Shown here: positions 42,334-51,604 of the stretch, one piece after another
Numbering within the stretch: position 1 is the first letter of the stretch
Layout of the letters: the number at the start of each line of letters is the position of its first letter
Made by a program: the position numbers and the translations under genes
The notes under the pieces: generated by a model
Told to the model about the DNA's origin: nothing
The model's input: the letters and a program-made list of their open reading frames with translations, nothing else
Database searches by the model: none
Origin: Levilactobacillus yonginensis
Lineage (GTDB): Bacteria; Bacillota; Bacilli; Lactobacillales; Lactobacillaceae
Assembly: GCF_964065165.1 (NCBI RefSeq)
Contig: NZ_OZ061549.1
Location: 1,364,001 to 1,428,000 of the forward strand
Length of the DNA stretch: 64,000 bases
Direction: 5' to 3'

Positions 42334-42487
42334 CGTGAAAACTAATCGCTTATCAAATGATGTAGTTTTTAAAGACGTTTCAAATAAGCATTATTGATGC
42401 TCATAAGGTCATCATACGCTTCAATTTATCAAAGTTCAATAATTTTTATCTTAACGAATGTATAACTATTTTGTGAAAATTAACACG

Positions 42488-42525
42488 AAATCGGATAAAT
42501 CCTTACTAGTTAATTTATCCGATTT
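42488..42525 (-). terminator. Terminator behind the ABC exporter genes
   Basis: AAATCGGATAAAT pairs perfectly with ATTTATCCGATTT (loop of 11). The T-run is short on the minus strand, so strength is uncertain. Confidence 0.6.
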
Positions 42526-42585
42526 TCCCTAGATTTGCAAGAAAAAGCACTGGTTAACTTCCGCAGCCGTCAGCCCATTTTCCCC

Positions 42586-43251
42586 TCAAGCTAGCTCTAC
42601 AAACCGTTTATTCTCTAACCGAAATTGGTGATCACACTGACTCGCGACGTCCGGTTCGTGGGTCACGATAATGACACATTTTCCTTGCTCATGTGCAATC
42701 TTTTGGAACTGTTGAATGACTTCTTTCGTATTATCTTCGTCTAAATTTCCAGTCGGTTCATCAGCCACCACCAGCTTCGCATCGCAACACATCGTCCGCG
42801 CAATGGCCACCCGTTGTTGCTGGCCCCCGGAGAGGTGTTGGACGTTGCGTTCGGCTAAATCAGCGCCAATACCTAAGTCGCTTAATACCTGGCGAGCATA
42901 GGCCTGATCACCCGTGTGATCCGCGTTCGTAATCGCCATCGCTGTGAGCAAGTTATTTAACGGTGACATATAGGTAAAGAGGTTGTAAGCCTGAAACACA
43001 ATGGAGACATCGTGCCGGCGGAAGTTGGTCAAGCCAATCTGCTTAAGGGAACGATCATTTAATTTAATATCCCCCTCCTTAGGCCGGTCCAACCCGGCAA
43101 TCAACGATAGAAACGTGGTCTTTCCCGATCCGGAATGACCAAGAATGGCGTAGGACTGACCAACATCAAATTCCAGATCAATCCCCTGAAACAGTGGCTG
43201 GTCCTGATCCCGATACCAGTAGCCCAAATCTTCTGTTTTTAACATCTGCAT
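42586..43251 (-). CDS. ABC transporter ATP-binding protein (MacB/LolD type)
   Basis: 221 residues. Walker A 'LGHSGSGKTTFLSL', signature '[18 protein letters not shown]', Walker B 'KLVVADEPTGNLDEDN' and His-loop 'VIIVTHEPDVASQ' are complete. The 'ADEPTGNLD' form is typical of the MacB/LolD exporter group. Its partner, the FtsX-type permease, lies directly upstream with a 6-nt gap. Such pairs export peptides or drugs, or act in stress sensing; nothing here fixes the substrate. AGGAGG precedes its ATG. Confidence 0.95.
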   Translation of the reverse strand: MQMLKTEDLGYWYRDQDQPLFQGIDLEFDVGQSYAILGHSGSGKTTFLSLIAGLDRPKEGDIKLNDRSLKQIGLTNFRRHDVSIVFQAYNLFTYMSPLNNLLTAMAITNADHTGDQAYARQVLSDLGIGADLAERNVQHLSGGQQQRVAIARTMCCDAKLVVADEPTGNLDEDNTKEVIQQFQKIAHEQGKCVIIVTHEPDVASQCDHQFRLENKRFVELA

Positions 43252-43257
43252 TCCTCC

Positions 43258-44703
43258 TTAGGAAATCAAAACTTTCTTCGGCTCTAGTCGGAGGATTCCG
43301 CCAGAAGCAAGCATGATCGACAGGAACGTAATAGCTAAGCCCAAGCCGCCCAGTTCCGCCAGGTTAACGGCGCTCACCGTCACCTCTAGTTTCGTGTCAG
43401 TTGCCTGCTTAGCCGTCTGGCCAGTGCTACCGGGGCCACCATTGCCACCTCGCAGGCCACTGCCACCATTGCCGCTAGGTTGACCAGTACTACTATTCGT
43501 CGTCTGCGTGGTGATTGCACTCTGCGAGACTAACTGAGTGCCTAGCTGATTACCGACAAACTTGCCACCAGCACCGGCAATCGCCACGGCTACCACAATA
43601 ACCATCAGCATTTCCGTAAAGAATTGGGCAATGATTTTCCACCGAGCTTCACCCAGCGACAACAACACGCCAATTTCAAAACGCCGTTCCCGAATCATCA
43701 AGATGACGATCAGTGCCAGAATAATGGTTCCCGCGATGGCTACCAACCAAACGATTTTGTTGGCAAATCCTTCGACGTTGTCCATCGATGCCTTGACCGC
43801 CTGATAGCTCGCATCATCGGTACCCAAGGAATACTTGCTAGTATTGATCAGCTTTTTGCCCGCTGTCTTGACGCTGCTGACCTTCGCGGGATTGCTGACG
43901 TTAAAAGTCACTGAGTCAGCTATACCAGCGTATTTACTACCCTTAAAAGTGTTGGCTAAAGTGTACGATGTATACATCGTATTCGCCGGATCCGTACTCA
44001 TTGGACTGGCGGTACTGGAACTCGTGGTACTGGCCTTGTAGATTCCAACGACTTTCAGTTTGACCTTATCCTTGTCGCCAGCGGTCTCCTTAACGGTAAG
44101 CGTATCGCCGACCGTCAAGTCATTCTGACTCGCTAAGTCCTTTTCAATCACAACGTTGTTCGTATTCTTATCCGCCGCAGTAATGCCCCGGCCCTTGATA
44201 ATTTTGCTCTGCTTGTTGCTAAAAGCTGTGGCCAAGCTCGTTGCCGTGACCCCGTCGATTTGCGTATCGCCTGTGCTGGTCGCCGATTTCATGCTACCAG
44301 GACCGCCACCGTTACTCCCCATCCCCGTATTCGTGGAAACAGTATCGTAGGAACTGGCATTGACCGAGGTACTACTGGTGACGTTGTAACTACTGATATT
44401 GCTGAGTTTGGCCACCTTAGCTGCATCACTCAGCTTCACGGGTGTCAGTGTCAGTTTTGGCCGGGTCGACTTACTACTAGCCGTACGACTCTGCATTTTC
44501 TTAAAAGCTGCTTGCCGGTTCGCCGATAGTGTGACAGTCGCACCGACGTCCGCCTTCGCCTGACCGGTCGCCTTGACCGCCGCACTCCGAATCAGTAATC
44601 CCGCCAAGACAAACATTAAGATGGCGGACGAGACTAGGATCAGTAAGACTGACCGCCCCTTCTTCGACCACACGTTTAACCAGGCCCGTTTGAAAAAATT
44701 CAT
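43258..44703 (-). CDS. ABC transporter permease, FtsX/MacB family
   Basis: About 481 residues. One N-terminal membrane segment, a large Ser/Thr-rich extracellular domain (about residues 35-300), then two segments, a glycine-rich outer loop ('GQPSGNGGSGLRGGNGG') and the last segment. This is the MacB layout of four segments. 'IREKRFEIGVLLSLGEAR'-like text ('IRERRFEIGVLLSLGEARWKI') is the FtsX coupling helix. ATG at 44703 follows GGAGGCG. First gene of the pair. Confidence 0.9.
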   Translation of the reverse strand: MNFFKRAWLNVWSKKGRSVLLILVSSAILMFVLAGLLIRSAAVKATGQAKADVGATVTLSANRQAAFKKMQSRTASSKSTRPKLTLTPVKLSDAAKVAKLSNISSYNVTSSTSVNASSYDTVSTNTGMGSNGGGPGSMKSATSTGDTQIDGVTATSLATAFSNKQSKIIKGRGITAADKNTNNVVIEKDLASQNDLTVGDTLTVKETAGDKDKVKLKVVGIYKASTTSSSTASPMSTDPANTMYTSYTLANTFKGSKYAGIADSVTFNVSNPAKVSSVKTAGKKLINTSKYSLGTDDASYQAVKASMDNVEGFANKIVWLVAIAGTIILALIVILMIRERRFEIGVLLSLGEARWKIIAQFFTEMLMVIVVAVAIAGAGGKFVGNQLGTQLVSQSAITTQTTNSSTGQPSGNGGSGLRGGNGGPGSTGQTAKQATDTKLEVTVSAVNLAELGGLGLAITFLSIMLASGGILRLEPKKVLIS

Positions 44704-44810
44704 TGAGGTCGCCTCCATTTCATAACATGTCGTTGATTATGGCAAACCGGACTTGTTGGAAACTTAAAGTCGGGACGAATGCCGCGCAAATTAAACAATT
44801 CGCTGGTCAT

Positions 44811-44843
44811 AAAAAATAGCGAACCCCCACGGGTCCGCCATTT
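44811..44843 (-). terminator. Terminator of the AI-2E family gene
   Basis: ATGGCGGACCC pairs with GGGTTCGCTAT (imperfect), followed by TTTTTT on the minus strand. Confidence 0.85.
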
Positions 44844-44882
44844 TACGTACACTTTTTACTTTATAGCATCGTTAATAAATCG

Positions 44883-46052
44883 TTAAGGCTCAAACTCGTC
44901 TGGCGGTAAAACATCCGGGTAAAGCGACGAAAATTCTTGATACCAGGTGAAGCCAGTCGTGGCCAACACCTTGAGGACCGCAAAACCCGGCACACCGAAA
45001 ATCACACCGACTAGTCCAAACATTTTGCCAGCTGCCAGTAACACGAAAACAATGGTGATAGGATGCATCGCCAGACTATTCCCCATGATCAGTGGCGACA
45101 GGACCTGGGTCTCCAAGACCCATTCAATCAGGTAGACGATGACCACCCCCAATAACATTGACGGGCTGGTGACCACCCCAATTATCAGAGCCGGAACCAA
45201 CGCAATGGCCGATCCAAAGTACGGGATTAGGTTTAATGGCCCTGCCAATAACCCGATCAACAATGCGTAGCGGAGACCAATGATGGTATACCCCGTTGTA
45301 AAGATAATCATGACGCACAACGCCACGGTCAATTGTCCACGCACGTAGGAACTAACCTTCACGTTCATCTGGTCCAACATCACGATAAACCGGTCACGGT
45401 ACGCGGTTGGGACGACTTGACTCACAAATTTAGGGAACCGAGACCCATCCTTCAACATGAAAAATAGAACCAACGGCGCTGTGATAATCGTAATGATCCA
45501 GTCAGAGACCGTCGTGACCACGTTTCCCAAAGAACTCAAAGTCCCGGTTAACAGGTTCAATCCCCGCTTAGAAAAGTAAGTGGTCACCCGCTCGTTGATG
45601 TCGGCCAAATTTTTGTTCGACAACCAGTGGTGTTCTTGATTCAAATGGTTGATATTCCGAAGCATATCATTGGCAAACTGAGGCAGCGCACCAATCGCTC
45701 CGGCAGTCTGCCGGGCTAGAAATGGAATCAGATTCAGAAAAATCAGGACGATGATGGCCGCCGTGAGAATCATCGCCGTTGCAATGGCAACTCCCTGCCG
45801 CATGTGCCAGCGACGTTCCATGAAGTGAACGAACGGGTCTAACACGTAGAACAAAATTCCCGCCACCACGACGGCTGGCATCGCAATGCCAATAAACTTC
45901 CATAGCGGATCTAGTAATCCCGCGTTCTGAACGATTTCGTTGAGTACCAATAAGAATAGAAAAATATTTAATAGTAGAATCGTAATATGATTGTTTAAAA
46001 ACCGCTTATAGAACCAGGAGAATCCCGATTCAGGCTGACGCAAATTATTCAA
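44883..46052 (-). CDS. AI-2E family (TqsA/YdiK/PerM-type) membrane transporter
   Basis: 389 residues with seven to eight membrane segments. The family core is 'YGSAIALVPALIIG', 'NLIPYFGS' and 'ETQVLSPLIMGNSLAMHPITIVFVLLAAG'. Family members include the AI-2 exporter TqsA, Na+/H+ antiporters and PerM, so substrate cannot be read from the family name. The C-terminal tail ends acidic (PPDEFEP). Single gene. Confidence 0.93.
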   Translation of the reverse strand: MNNLRQPESGFSWFYKRFLNNHITILLLNIFLFLLVLNEIVQNAGLLDPLWKFIGIAMPAVVVAGILFYVLDPFVHFMERRWHMRQGVAIATAMILTAAIIVLIFLNLIPFLARQTAGAIGALPQFANDMLRNINHLNQEHHWLSNKNLADINERVTTYFSKRGLNLLTGTLSSLGNVVTTVSDWIITIITAPLVLFFMLKDGSRFPKFVSQVVPTAYRDRFIVMLDQMNVKVSSYVRGQLTVALCVMIIFTTGYTIIGLRYALLIGLLAGPLNLIPYFGSAIALVPALIIGVVTSPSMLLGVVIVYLIEWVLETQVLSPLIMGNSLAMHPITIVFVLLAAGKMFGLVGVIFGVPGFAVLKVLATTGFTWYQEFSSLYPDVLPPDEFEP

Positions 46053-46247
46053 TGCGACCCCTCCTGTAAGTTTGCATAGCTTTAGTTTAAGGCTGGTCGG
46101 GGCTGGTGACCAGCCTTTTTTAATGATAGCTGCAGAAAGCGTGGGGCAAAGGGCGCCGAGCTAGCGATCAGTAACTTAAATACCATACCGGGATTAAGTG
46201 CCTGTTGACGCGTATTTCAACTAGATAAGCTTGAAGAGATGCTATAA
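46053..46247. other. Intergenic region, nothing clear
   Basis: Contains a small hairpin GGCTGG-N14-CCAGCC followed by TTTTTT at about 46092-46119 on the plus strand. Otherwise featureless. Confidence 0.35.
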
Positions 46248-46282
46248 GAAGAGGTCTGGAACTTTTTGCTCCAGACCTCTTC
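46248..46282. terminator. Terminator-like hairpin behind the secreted-protein gene
   Basis: GAAGAGGTCTGGA pairs perfectly with TCCAGACCTCTTC around nine bases. T-runs are weak on both sides. Confidence 0.65.
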
Positions 46283-46317
46283 AAAACTATCTCGCTAATG
46301 ATTAAGCCATTATCAAC

Positions 46318-46965
46318 CTAATCCGTCACATTTTGAGCTACCTTTACCGTCGCATCAGCGGTAGTTCCACTAACCTTGTAAACCTGCTTACCGTCTTGCC
46401 AAGTCACGGAATTCGCTTCCTGATTCTCGTCTTGACTGTAGACAGTGACCGCTCCCGTGTCAGCACTCTTGGGGAGGTCTTTCTTAGAAAGTTGCCGGTT
46501 AACCTGCTTTGCAAACTGGGTTGGCGTCCCCGACTCATCAGCGTTACTGGTAACGGCCGTCACTGACCAGTCGCCCTTGGTCCAGTGAACGTAAGTGTGA
46601 CCCATGGTGCCCTGAACCACGGCATGCGTTTGCTGGTTCAGCTTAACTGTAGCTCCAGCCGCACTACCGACGTAGTCCACCTGATCCCGCGCAGTGCTCG
46701 TTGTACCATAGGTTTTCCTCTGAAACGTTGCCGAATCTTCGTCGTTGGTGCCATCTGAGTAAGTCACTTTATAGTTCTGCTTGGTCCCACTTGCACTATC
46801 AGCCGTCAGTTTTGTACTGTCAGCACTGGCCGTTTTAGGCGCGGCCGTCTGTCCCACCGAGCTGATATCATTGGCGGCGTGCATTTGCATCATGGTGCCA
46901 GAACCTAACGCCAGAAAAGCTAACGTGGCCGTTACAGCCGTCATGATTTTTATTCGTCGTTGCAT
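46318..46965 (-). CDS. Secreted protein of unknown function
   Basis: 215 residues: signal peptide MQRRIKIMTAVTATLAFLAL with cleavage near 'MHA-AND', then a Thr/Ser/Ala/Asp-rich mature part. 'QVDYVGSAAGATVKLNQQTHAVVQGTMGHTYVHWTKGDWSVTAV' hints at a compact beta domain. No known family recognised. It follows the GH25 lysozyme gene by 19 nt and is probably in the same operon, so it may act on or at the cell wall too. GAGGCT precedes its ATG. Confidence 0.75.
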   Translation of the reverse strand: MQRRIKIMTAVTATLAFLALGSGTMMQMHAANDISSVGQTAAPKTASADSTKLTADSASGTKQNYKVTYSDGTNDEDSATFQRKTYGTTSTARDQVDYVGSAAGATVKLNQQTHAVVQGTMGHTYVHWTKGDWSVTAVTSNADESGTPTQFAKQVNRQLSKKDLPKSADTGAVTVYSQDENQEANSVTWQDGKQVYKVSGTTADATVKVAQNVTD

Positions 46966-46984
46966 CTCTATTCAGCCTCCTTCA

Positions 46985-48334
46985 TTATTCCGTCACGTGA
47001 CTTTTAAGTGCCGTCACATATTTGCCATTACTCAAGACAAAGTAGCGGGAACCAGTCGACCGCTTTTTCACACCCGTGACCTTCAGTTTAGTCCCCTGCT
47101 TAACTGGCGTTGACCGGTTCGCCTTTTTGAAGGAAGACTTCGTGTATTCGTAGACTTTCTTCCTGGTCGTAATCTGCTTGGAAGACCCTAACGACTCGTA
47201 GTAGGCGTGATCGGAATACTTGCCGTTCCCAGAGATGTACCCCAAATTAGTCTTAATTCGATAGGAGTGGCCACTTGGAGCCTTGACCACTTTTCCAGCG
47301 ACCTTGTCGCCAGCCACGTAGTAACTCCCCGTCTTCTTAGTCAAAGCAGCATCGGAATAAATATTTAGCCTATGCGTCAAATTAAAGGCCCCATGTTGGC
47401 CAACCCAATAACCGGTAGCGTCCTGAGAAAGGACCCATTTGCCTAATTCACTGATATACAAGGCTTGTTTCGATTTGGACCGGGTCAAGCGCTTCACTTT
47501 AGAAATTTTGTAGAACTTCTGCCGGTCTGAAGACGCAATCGCCGAGCCATCGGTATATTTCGTTGCGCCCTTATGTAGGTAGATGTGCTGGCGCACTTTA
47601 TAACTGCTGTAGGCGTACGTCACGTGATTAAACGCTGTTGTCACACCATCCGTCCACCAAGTAATTGGGTGAACGGCGGTAACCGCCTTACTATTATCCG
47701 TGTACTCACTCAGCGCCGACAGATAATTGTGGTCCGTGTACTGCCACAAAGCATACGAAATTGTTGGCGTTGTTGAGTAGTTGGCAATCCACTGCGCATC
47801 AAAACTTTGTCGCGCCGCGTTGGCATAACTTGTCGCAAACGACTGATAAGAATAGAAAATCAATTTTTTATTCGTCAACGCACTCATTTCCGAATACCAA
47901 GCCTTAACGGCAGCGTTTGTAGTCCCAGAACTCACGTCATTTTCTTCAAAGTCCAACACGTAAAATTGTGCGTTTTTATTCGAGCGATTGTAAAAATCTT
48001 TAGCTTCCTGCTTGGCACTAGCCACGCTGGTAAAGCGGGCGTAGTCGTATTCCCCAAACGGGATGCCATACTTCACGTAAAGCGATGTATTATTTGCAGC
48101 ATAAAGATCTTGATATGATGACCCGTATTGTCGCCGATTAATCACGAACGAAACCTGACTCTTTAAGTTGGCTACCTGGCTGGAAGACAGTTTGCCTTGC
48201 CATTCTGAAATATCCGGAATGGCCAAGGTACTGGCATGAGCAACTGTTTGGCCGCCCAAGCCAATCCCAATGAGGGCACTCGCAGCAACGACAGCCTGCG
48301 TTAGCCGCTTGGTCCAATGATGCTTGATCAACAT
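46985..48334 (-). CDS. GH25 lysozyme (muramidase) with C-terminal SH3-like repeats
   Basis: 449 residues, secreted. The signal peptide ends near 'AHA-STL'. The GH25 domain (residues about 36-220) has 'IPDISEWQGKLS' (catalytic Asp), 'YVLDFEENDV' (D-x-E pair) and 'ALWQYTDHN'. Three or more repeats follow ('YKISKVKRLTRSKSKQALYISELGKWV', 'LNIYSDAALTKKTGSYYVAGDKV', 'YSDHAYYESLGSSKQ'), which resemble wall-binding modules of lactobacilli. It cuts peptidoglycan and probably serves in wall turnover. No holin or phage genes are nearby, which argues against a prophage. Confidence 0.92.
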   Translation of the reverse strand: MLIKHHWTKRLTQAVVAASALIGIGLGGQTVAHASTLAIPDISEWQGKLSSSQVANLKSQVSFVINRRQYGSSYQDLYAANNTSLYVKYGIPFGEYDYARFTSVASAKQEAKDFYNRSNKNAQFYVLDFEENDVSSGTTNAAVKAWYSEMSALTNKKLIFYSYQSFATSYANAARQSFDAQWIANYSTTPTISYALWQYTDHNYLSALSEYTDNSKAVTAVHPITWWTDGVTTAFNHVTYAYSSYKVRQHIYLHKGATKYTDGSAIASSDRQKFYKISKVKRLTRSKSKQALYISELGKWVLSQDATGYWVGQHGAFNLTHRLNIYSDAALTKKTGSYYVAGDKVAGKVVKAPSGHSYRIKTNLGYISGNGKYSDHAYYESLGSSKQITTRKKVYEYTKSSFKKANRSTPVKQGTKLKVTGVKKRSTGSRYFVLSNGKYVTALKSHVTE

Positions 48335-48847
48335 AACTTGGCACTTCCCTATTTGAATTTGATGTGCCTACTCCTATTGATGCCTGTCACGTCCCCGACA
48401 CCTGAAAACTCCCCGCTAACTGTTCATCACCTCGTTCCACCACTTTCTAAGATAGCCCTCTCAAATGTGCGCAACGTAACAACGTGATTGCAGTTCAGTT
48501 ACCACATTTTACAATTATATTTATTACATAAGCGCTGTTAAATCAACGATATGCAGCATGGTTATTAACTTAAATTAGTTACCACCATCATCAAAAGGCA
48601 AGATCCACTCATCTTATGAATAATTGCGGCGATTGTTCGTGTTTAATAAAAATAATAATAAGGTCATTATTCTCGGCATAAGCCTAACTATCAAAATGTT
48701 TGTTCGTTAAATTAGTTTGTAAATTAAGGCAAATCCAATTCATGAATTATCCATAATATACGAATATTTATATTTTATTCCGGTTGATTGTTCAGCACAA
48801 TTCGCGTATGATAAATCTAACGCAAAACGACTACAGGAGGTTACCTT
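48335..48847. other. Intergenic region upstream of purH
   Basis: About 500 nt, AT-rich. Contains TGTTCGT at 48635 and 48706 and ACGAATATT at 48760, which resemble halves of the PurR box (CCGAACAWT). The spacing (not the usual 16-17 nt) does not match well. No gene is supported. Confidence 0.35.
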
Positions 48848-50377
48848 ATGCGCCGTGCCCTATTAAGTGTTTCCGATAAATCGGGAATCGTTGAATTCGC
48901 AAAAATGTTGACTGCCCACCAGTTTGAAGTTGTCTCGACTGGCGGCACCCAGGCTGTGCTGGCAGAAGCTGGCGTTGCCGTGACCCCCATCGAGGAGGTC
49001 ACGCACTTTCCAGAAATGTTAGATGGTCGGGTCAAGACCCTGAACCCACTGGTTTTTGGTGGTATCTTAGCCAAGCGGGACAATCCTGAACACCAACAAA
49101 CACTGGTTGACCACGATATCACTCCGATTGACTTGGTCTGTGTTAATCTATATCCCTTTGCCCAGACAATCAGTCAACCTAACGTCACCTTGGAAAATGC
49201 CGTTGAACAGATCGATATCGGTGGTCCCTCACTCATCCGTGCTGCCGCTAAAAACTACGCGGACGTTTTAGTGGTCTGCGATCCAGCCGACTACGATCAA
49301 ATTGGAGAAGCTCTCGAGAATCACACGGATAACCTTCAGCTCCGTAAGCACCTAGCGGCCAAAGTCTTCCATCACACGGCCCACTACGACGCGCTCATCG
49401 CCAACTACTTGACGGACGAAGCAAAACCTGACACGCTGACTCTCACGTACGAACGCCAACAAGCACTTCGTTACGGTGAAAACCCACAACAAACAGCGAC
49501 CCTTTACCGTGATTGCCAACCAGTACCTTTTTCCATTACCGCCGCTAATCAACTTCACGGAAAACCACTATCCTTTAACAACATCAAGGACGCCGACGCT
49601 GCCCTGGGTTTAATTCGTGAGTTTGATGCACCTACCGTTGTCGCTCTAAAGCACATGAATCCCTGTGGCATCGGATCAGCTGACGTACTGGAAACTGCTT
49701 GGGACAAGTGTTATGCTGCTGATTCCATGTCCATCTTTGGCGGTATCATTGTCTTAAATCGCCCAGTCGATCTCGCAACGGCAACAAAAATGCACAAGCT
49801 TTTCTTAGAAATTATCATTGCTCCCGACTTTGACGACGACGCCTACGATTTACTTGCTAAAAAGAAAAACTTGCGCCTGCTGACTGTCGACTTTACACAC
49901 GCCAAAGATCCTGAAGCCGACGAGTTGGTCAGCATTCGTGGTGGCCTATTACGGCAAGAACGGGACAACGTCTTTGACGATCCCAATGAATTCAACGTTG
50001 TCAGCCACGCCCAACCAACTGCCGATCAGCTTGCAGCCATTGAATTTGGCTTAAAAGCAATTAAATTCGTCAAGAGTAACGCCATTCTTGTTAACACAGC
50101 AGATCAAACGTTAGGCGTTGGGCCCGGCCAAATGAACCGAATTGATGCCGTTAAAATCGCCGTAGGTAAGGCCGAAGAAAAGGACCATTTTGACCAAGGT
50201 GTCCTGGTCTCTGATGCCTTCTTCCCAATGGACGATTGTGTTGAATATGCCGCAAAACATGGTATTAAAGCCATTGCTGAACCCGGTGGTAGCATTAAAG
50301 ACGAAGCATCCATTGCGATGGCTAACAAATACGGGGTCGCCCTGATTTTCACTGGCAACCGTCACTTCCGTCATTAA
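48848..50377 (+). CDS. purH: Bifunctional AICAR formyltransferase / IMP cyclohydrolase PurH
   Basis: 509 residues, full length. It carries out the last two steps of IMP synthesis. The N-terminal MGS-like domain ('MRRALLSVSDKSGIVEFAKML', 'GIDTVSTGGT'-like 'FEVVSTGGTQAVL') is IMP cyclohydrolase. The C-terminal transformylase has the Lys-His pair in 'VVALKHMNPCGIG', 'GENPQQ', and 'GQMNRIDAV'. ACAGGAGG precedes the ATG. No other pur genes adjoin it, so in this strain purH is separate from the main pur operon or the rest is lost; the window cannot tell. Confidence 0.97.
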   Translation: MRRALLSVSDKSGIVEFAKMLTAHQFEVVSTGGTQAVLAEAGVAVTPIEEVTHFPEMLDGRVKTLNPLVFGGILAKRDNPEHQQTLVDHDITPIDLVCVNLYPFAQTISQPNVTLENAVEQIDIGGPSLIRAAAKNYADVLVVCDPADYDQIGEALENHTDNLQLRKHLAAKVFHHTAHYDALIANYLTDEAKPDTLTLTYERQQALRYGENPQQTATLYRDCQPVPFSITAANQLHGKPLSFNNIKDADAALGLIREFDAPTVVALKHMNPCGIGSADVLETAWDKCYAADSMSIFGGIIVLNRPVDLATATKMHKLFLEIIIAPDFDDDAYDLLAKKKNLRLLTVDFTHAKDPEADELVSIRGGLLRQERDNVFDDPNEFNVVSHAQPTADQLAAIEFGLKAIKFVKSNAILVNTADQTLGVGPGQMNRIDAVKIAVGKAEEKDHFDQGVLVSDAFFPMDDCVEYAAKHGIKAIAEPGGSIKDEASIAMANKYGVALIFTGNRHFRH

Positions 50378-50394
50378 ACTTTAAAATAACTCCG

Positions 50395-50432
50395 TTAGGC
50401 GTCATAGGCACTGGCTCTATGACGCCTAATTT
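50395..50432 (+). terminator. purH terminator
   Basis: TTAGGCGTCATAG pairs perfectly with CTATGACGCCTAA, followed by TTTATCTT on the plus strand. Strong stem, moderate T-run. Confidence 0.8.
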
Positions 50433-50573
50433 ATCTTCTCAGGCAATGTTAATCTCCCTTAAAAATCGCTTATTTTTGGAGGATTTCTCACCTTTAACCC
50501 CGCAATCGGTTTATCATAGTAGCTAATATATTAAAGGGGCTCCAGGGGGGGCTTTGAGGGAGATAAGTAAATC

Positions 50574-51593
50574 ATGAAACTAGTCAGTGAACCACGGCTA
50601 ACCATTGTGGTACCGTGCTATAACGAGGAACCGGTGCTGCAAACCAGCGCCCAGATTCTCAATGGGATTCTACAAAAGCTGATCACCACCAATCAAGTCC
50701 GCACAGATAGTAAGATCCTCTTTGTCGACGATGGTAGTCAGGACACTACGTGGGACTTAATTACCCAGTTAGGCCAGCAGAATGCTGTTTTTACCGGTCT
50801 AAAATTCAGTCGAAACTACGGCCAAGAGTCCGCGTTAATCGCCGGTATGGAAGTCGCCAATCGCCATTCAGATTTTATCATTACGATTGACGCCGACTTA
50901 CAGGATGACCCTCAAATCATCCCCGACATGGTTACCCAAGCCCTACACGGCATCGACGTGGTCTATGGTGTTCGCAACGACCGAGCCAGCGATTCCTGGT
51001 TCAAACGAACTAGTGCGGAGGGGTTCTACTGGTTCATGAAGAAGCTCGGCGTTGAGCTGGTTCCCAACCATTCGGACTTCCGGTTGCTCACAAACCGGGT
51101 TGTGACCGCACTCATGGCGTGCAAGGAAAGCAACCCTTTCATTCGGGGTATCATCCCACAGCTAGGATTTCCATCAGCTAAGCTCTACTACAAACGCCAA
51201 CCACGTCAGGCCGGCAAGTCAAAGTATCCACTACACAAAATGATTCAGTTTGCCCTAGATGGGATTCTGTCCTTCTCCATCGCGCCAATCCGGATGGTTC
51301 TGTACTTCGGCCTACTGGTCTGCGGTGGCGCCTTAGTTATGCTGTTATGGATTCTCATCCAGCACGCTCACGGCGATGTCGTGACCGGTTGGAGCTCTAT
51401 CATGCTTTCCGTCTGGTTCTTAGGCGGCTTCCAACTCATCGCTATCAGTATTATTGGAGAATACGTGGGTCGGACCTTCACCGAAGTTAAGCACCGGCCC
51501 CGGTTTATCATTCAAACTGACACTTACTCCAAGACGTTTAAATCAACCGAATCAGCCAAGTCGCCACTCACTCGTCAAACAGTCACTAAATAA
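50574..51593 (+). CDS. GtrB/DPM1-like glycosyltransferase (undecaprenyl-phosphate sugar transferase)
   Basis: 339 residues. GT2 domain with 'LTIVVPCYNEEPVL', 'ILFVDDGSQDTTW', 'IITIDADLQDDPQIIPDM' (D-x-D type) and 'NHSDFRLLTNRVV'. Two membrane segments near residues 235-300 follow. Such enzymes load a sugar onto undecaprenyl phosphate at the inner face for later use outside. The next gene encodes a multi-spanning GT-C enzyme, the expected partner that transfers the sugar to a wall polymer. The gap is 11 nt. Confidence 0.93.
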   Translation: MKLVSEPRLTIVVPCYNEEPVLQTSAQILNGILQKLITTNQVRTDSKILFVDDGSQDTTWDLITQLGQQNAVFTGLKFSRNYGQESALIAGMEVANRHSDFIITIDADLQDDPQIIPDMVTQALHGIDVVYGVRNDRASDSWFKRTSAEGFYWFMKKLGVELVPNHSDFRLLTNRVVTALMACKESNPFIRGIIPQLGFPSAKLYYKRQPRQAGKSKYPLHKMIQFALDGILSFSIAPIRMVLYFGLLVCGGALVMLLWILIQHAHGDVVTGWSSIMLSVWFLGGFQLIAISIIGEYVGRTFTEVKHRPRFIIQTDTYSKTFKSTESAKSPLTRQTVTK

Positions 51594-51604
51594 GGAGTCC
51601 GCTC

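Noticed and set aside
44883..46052. AI-2 exporter working with luxS in this window
   Set aside because: The family name covers several transport functions, the genes are 38 kb apart, and no sequence feature shows AI-2 specificity.
46985..48334. GH25 lysozyme as a prophage endolysin
   Set aside because: It has a signal peptide and wall-binding-type repeats, and no holin or other phage gene is near.
48630..48790. PurR boxes before purH
   Set aside because: Half-sites TGTTCGT and ACGAATATT exist, but spacing and orientation do not fit the known paired box well enough to call.
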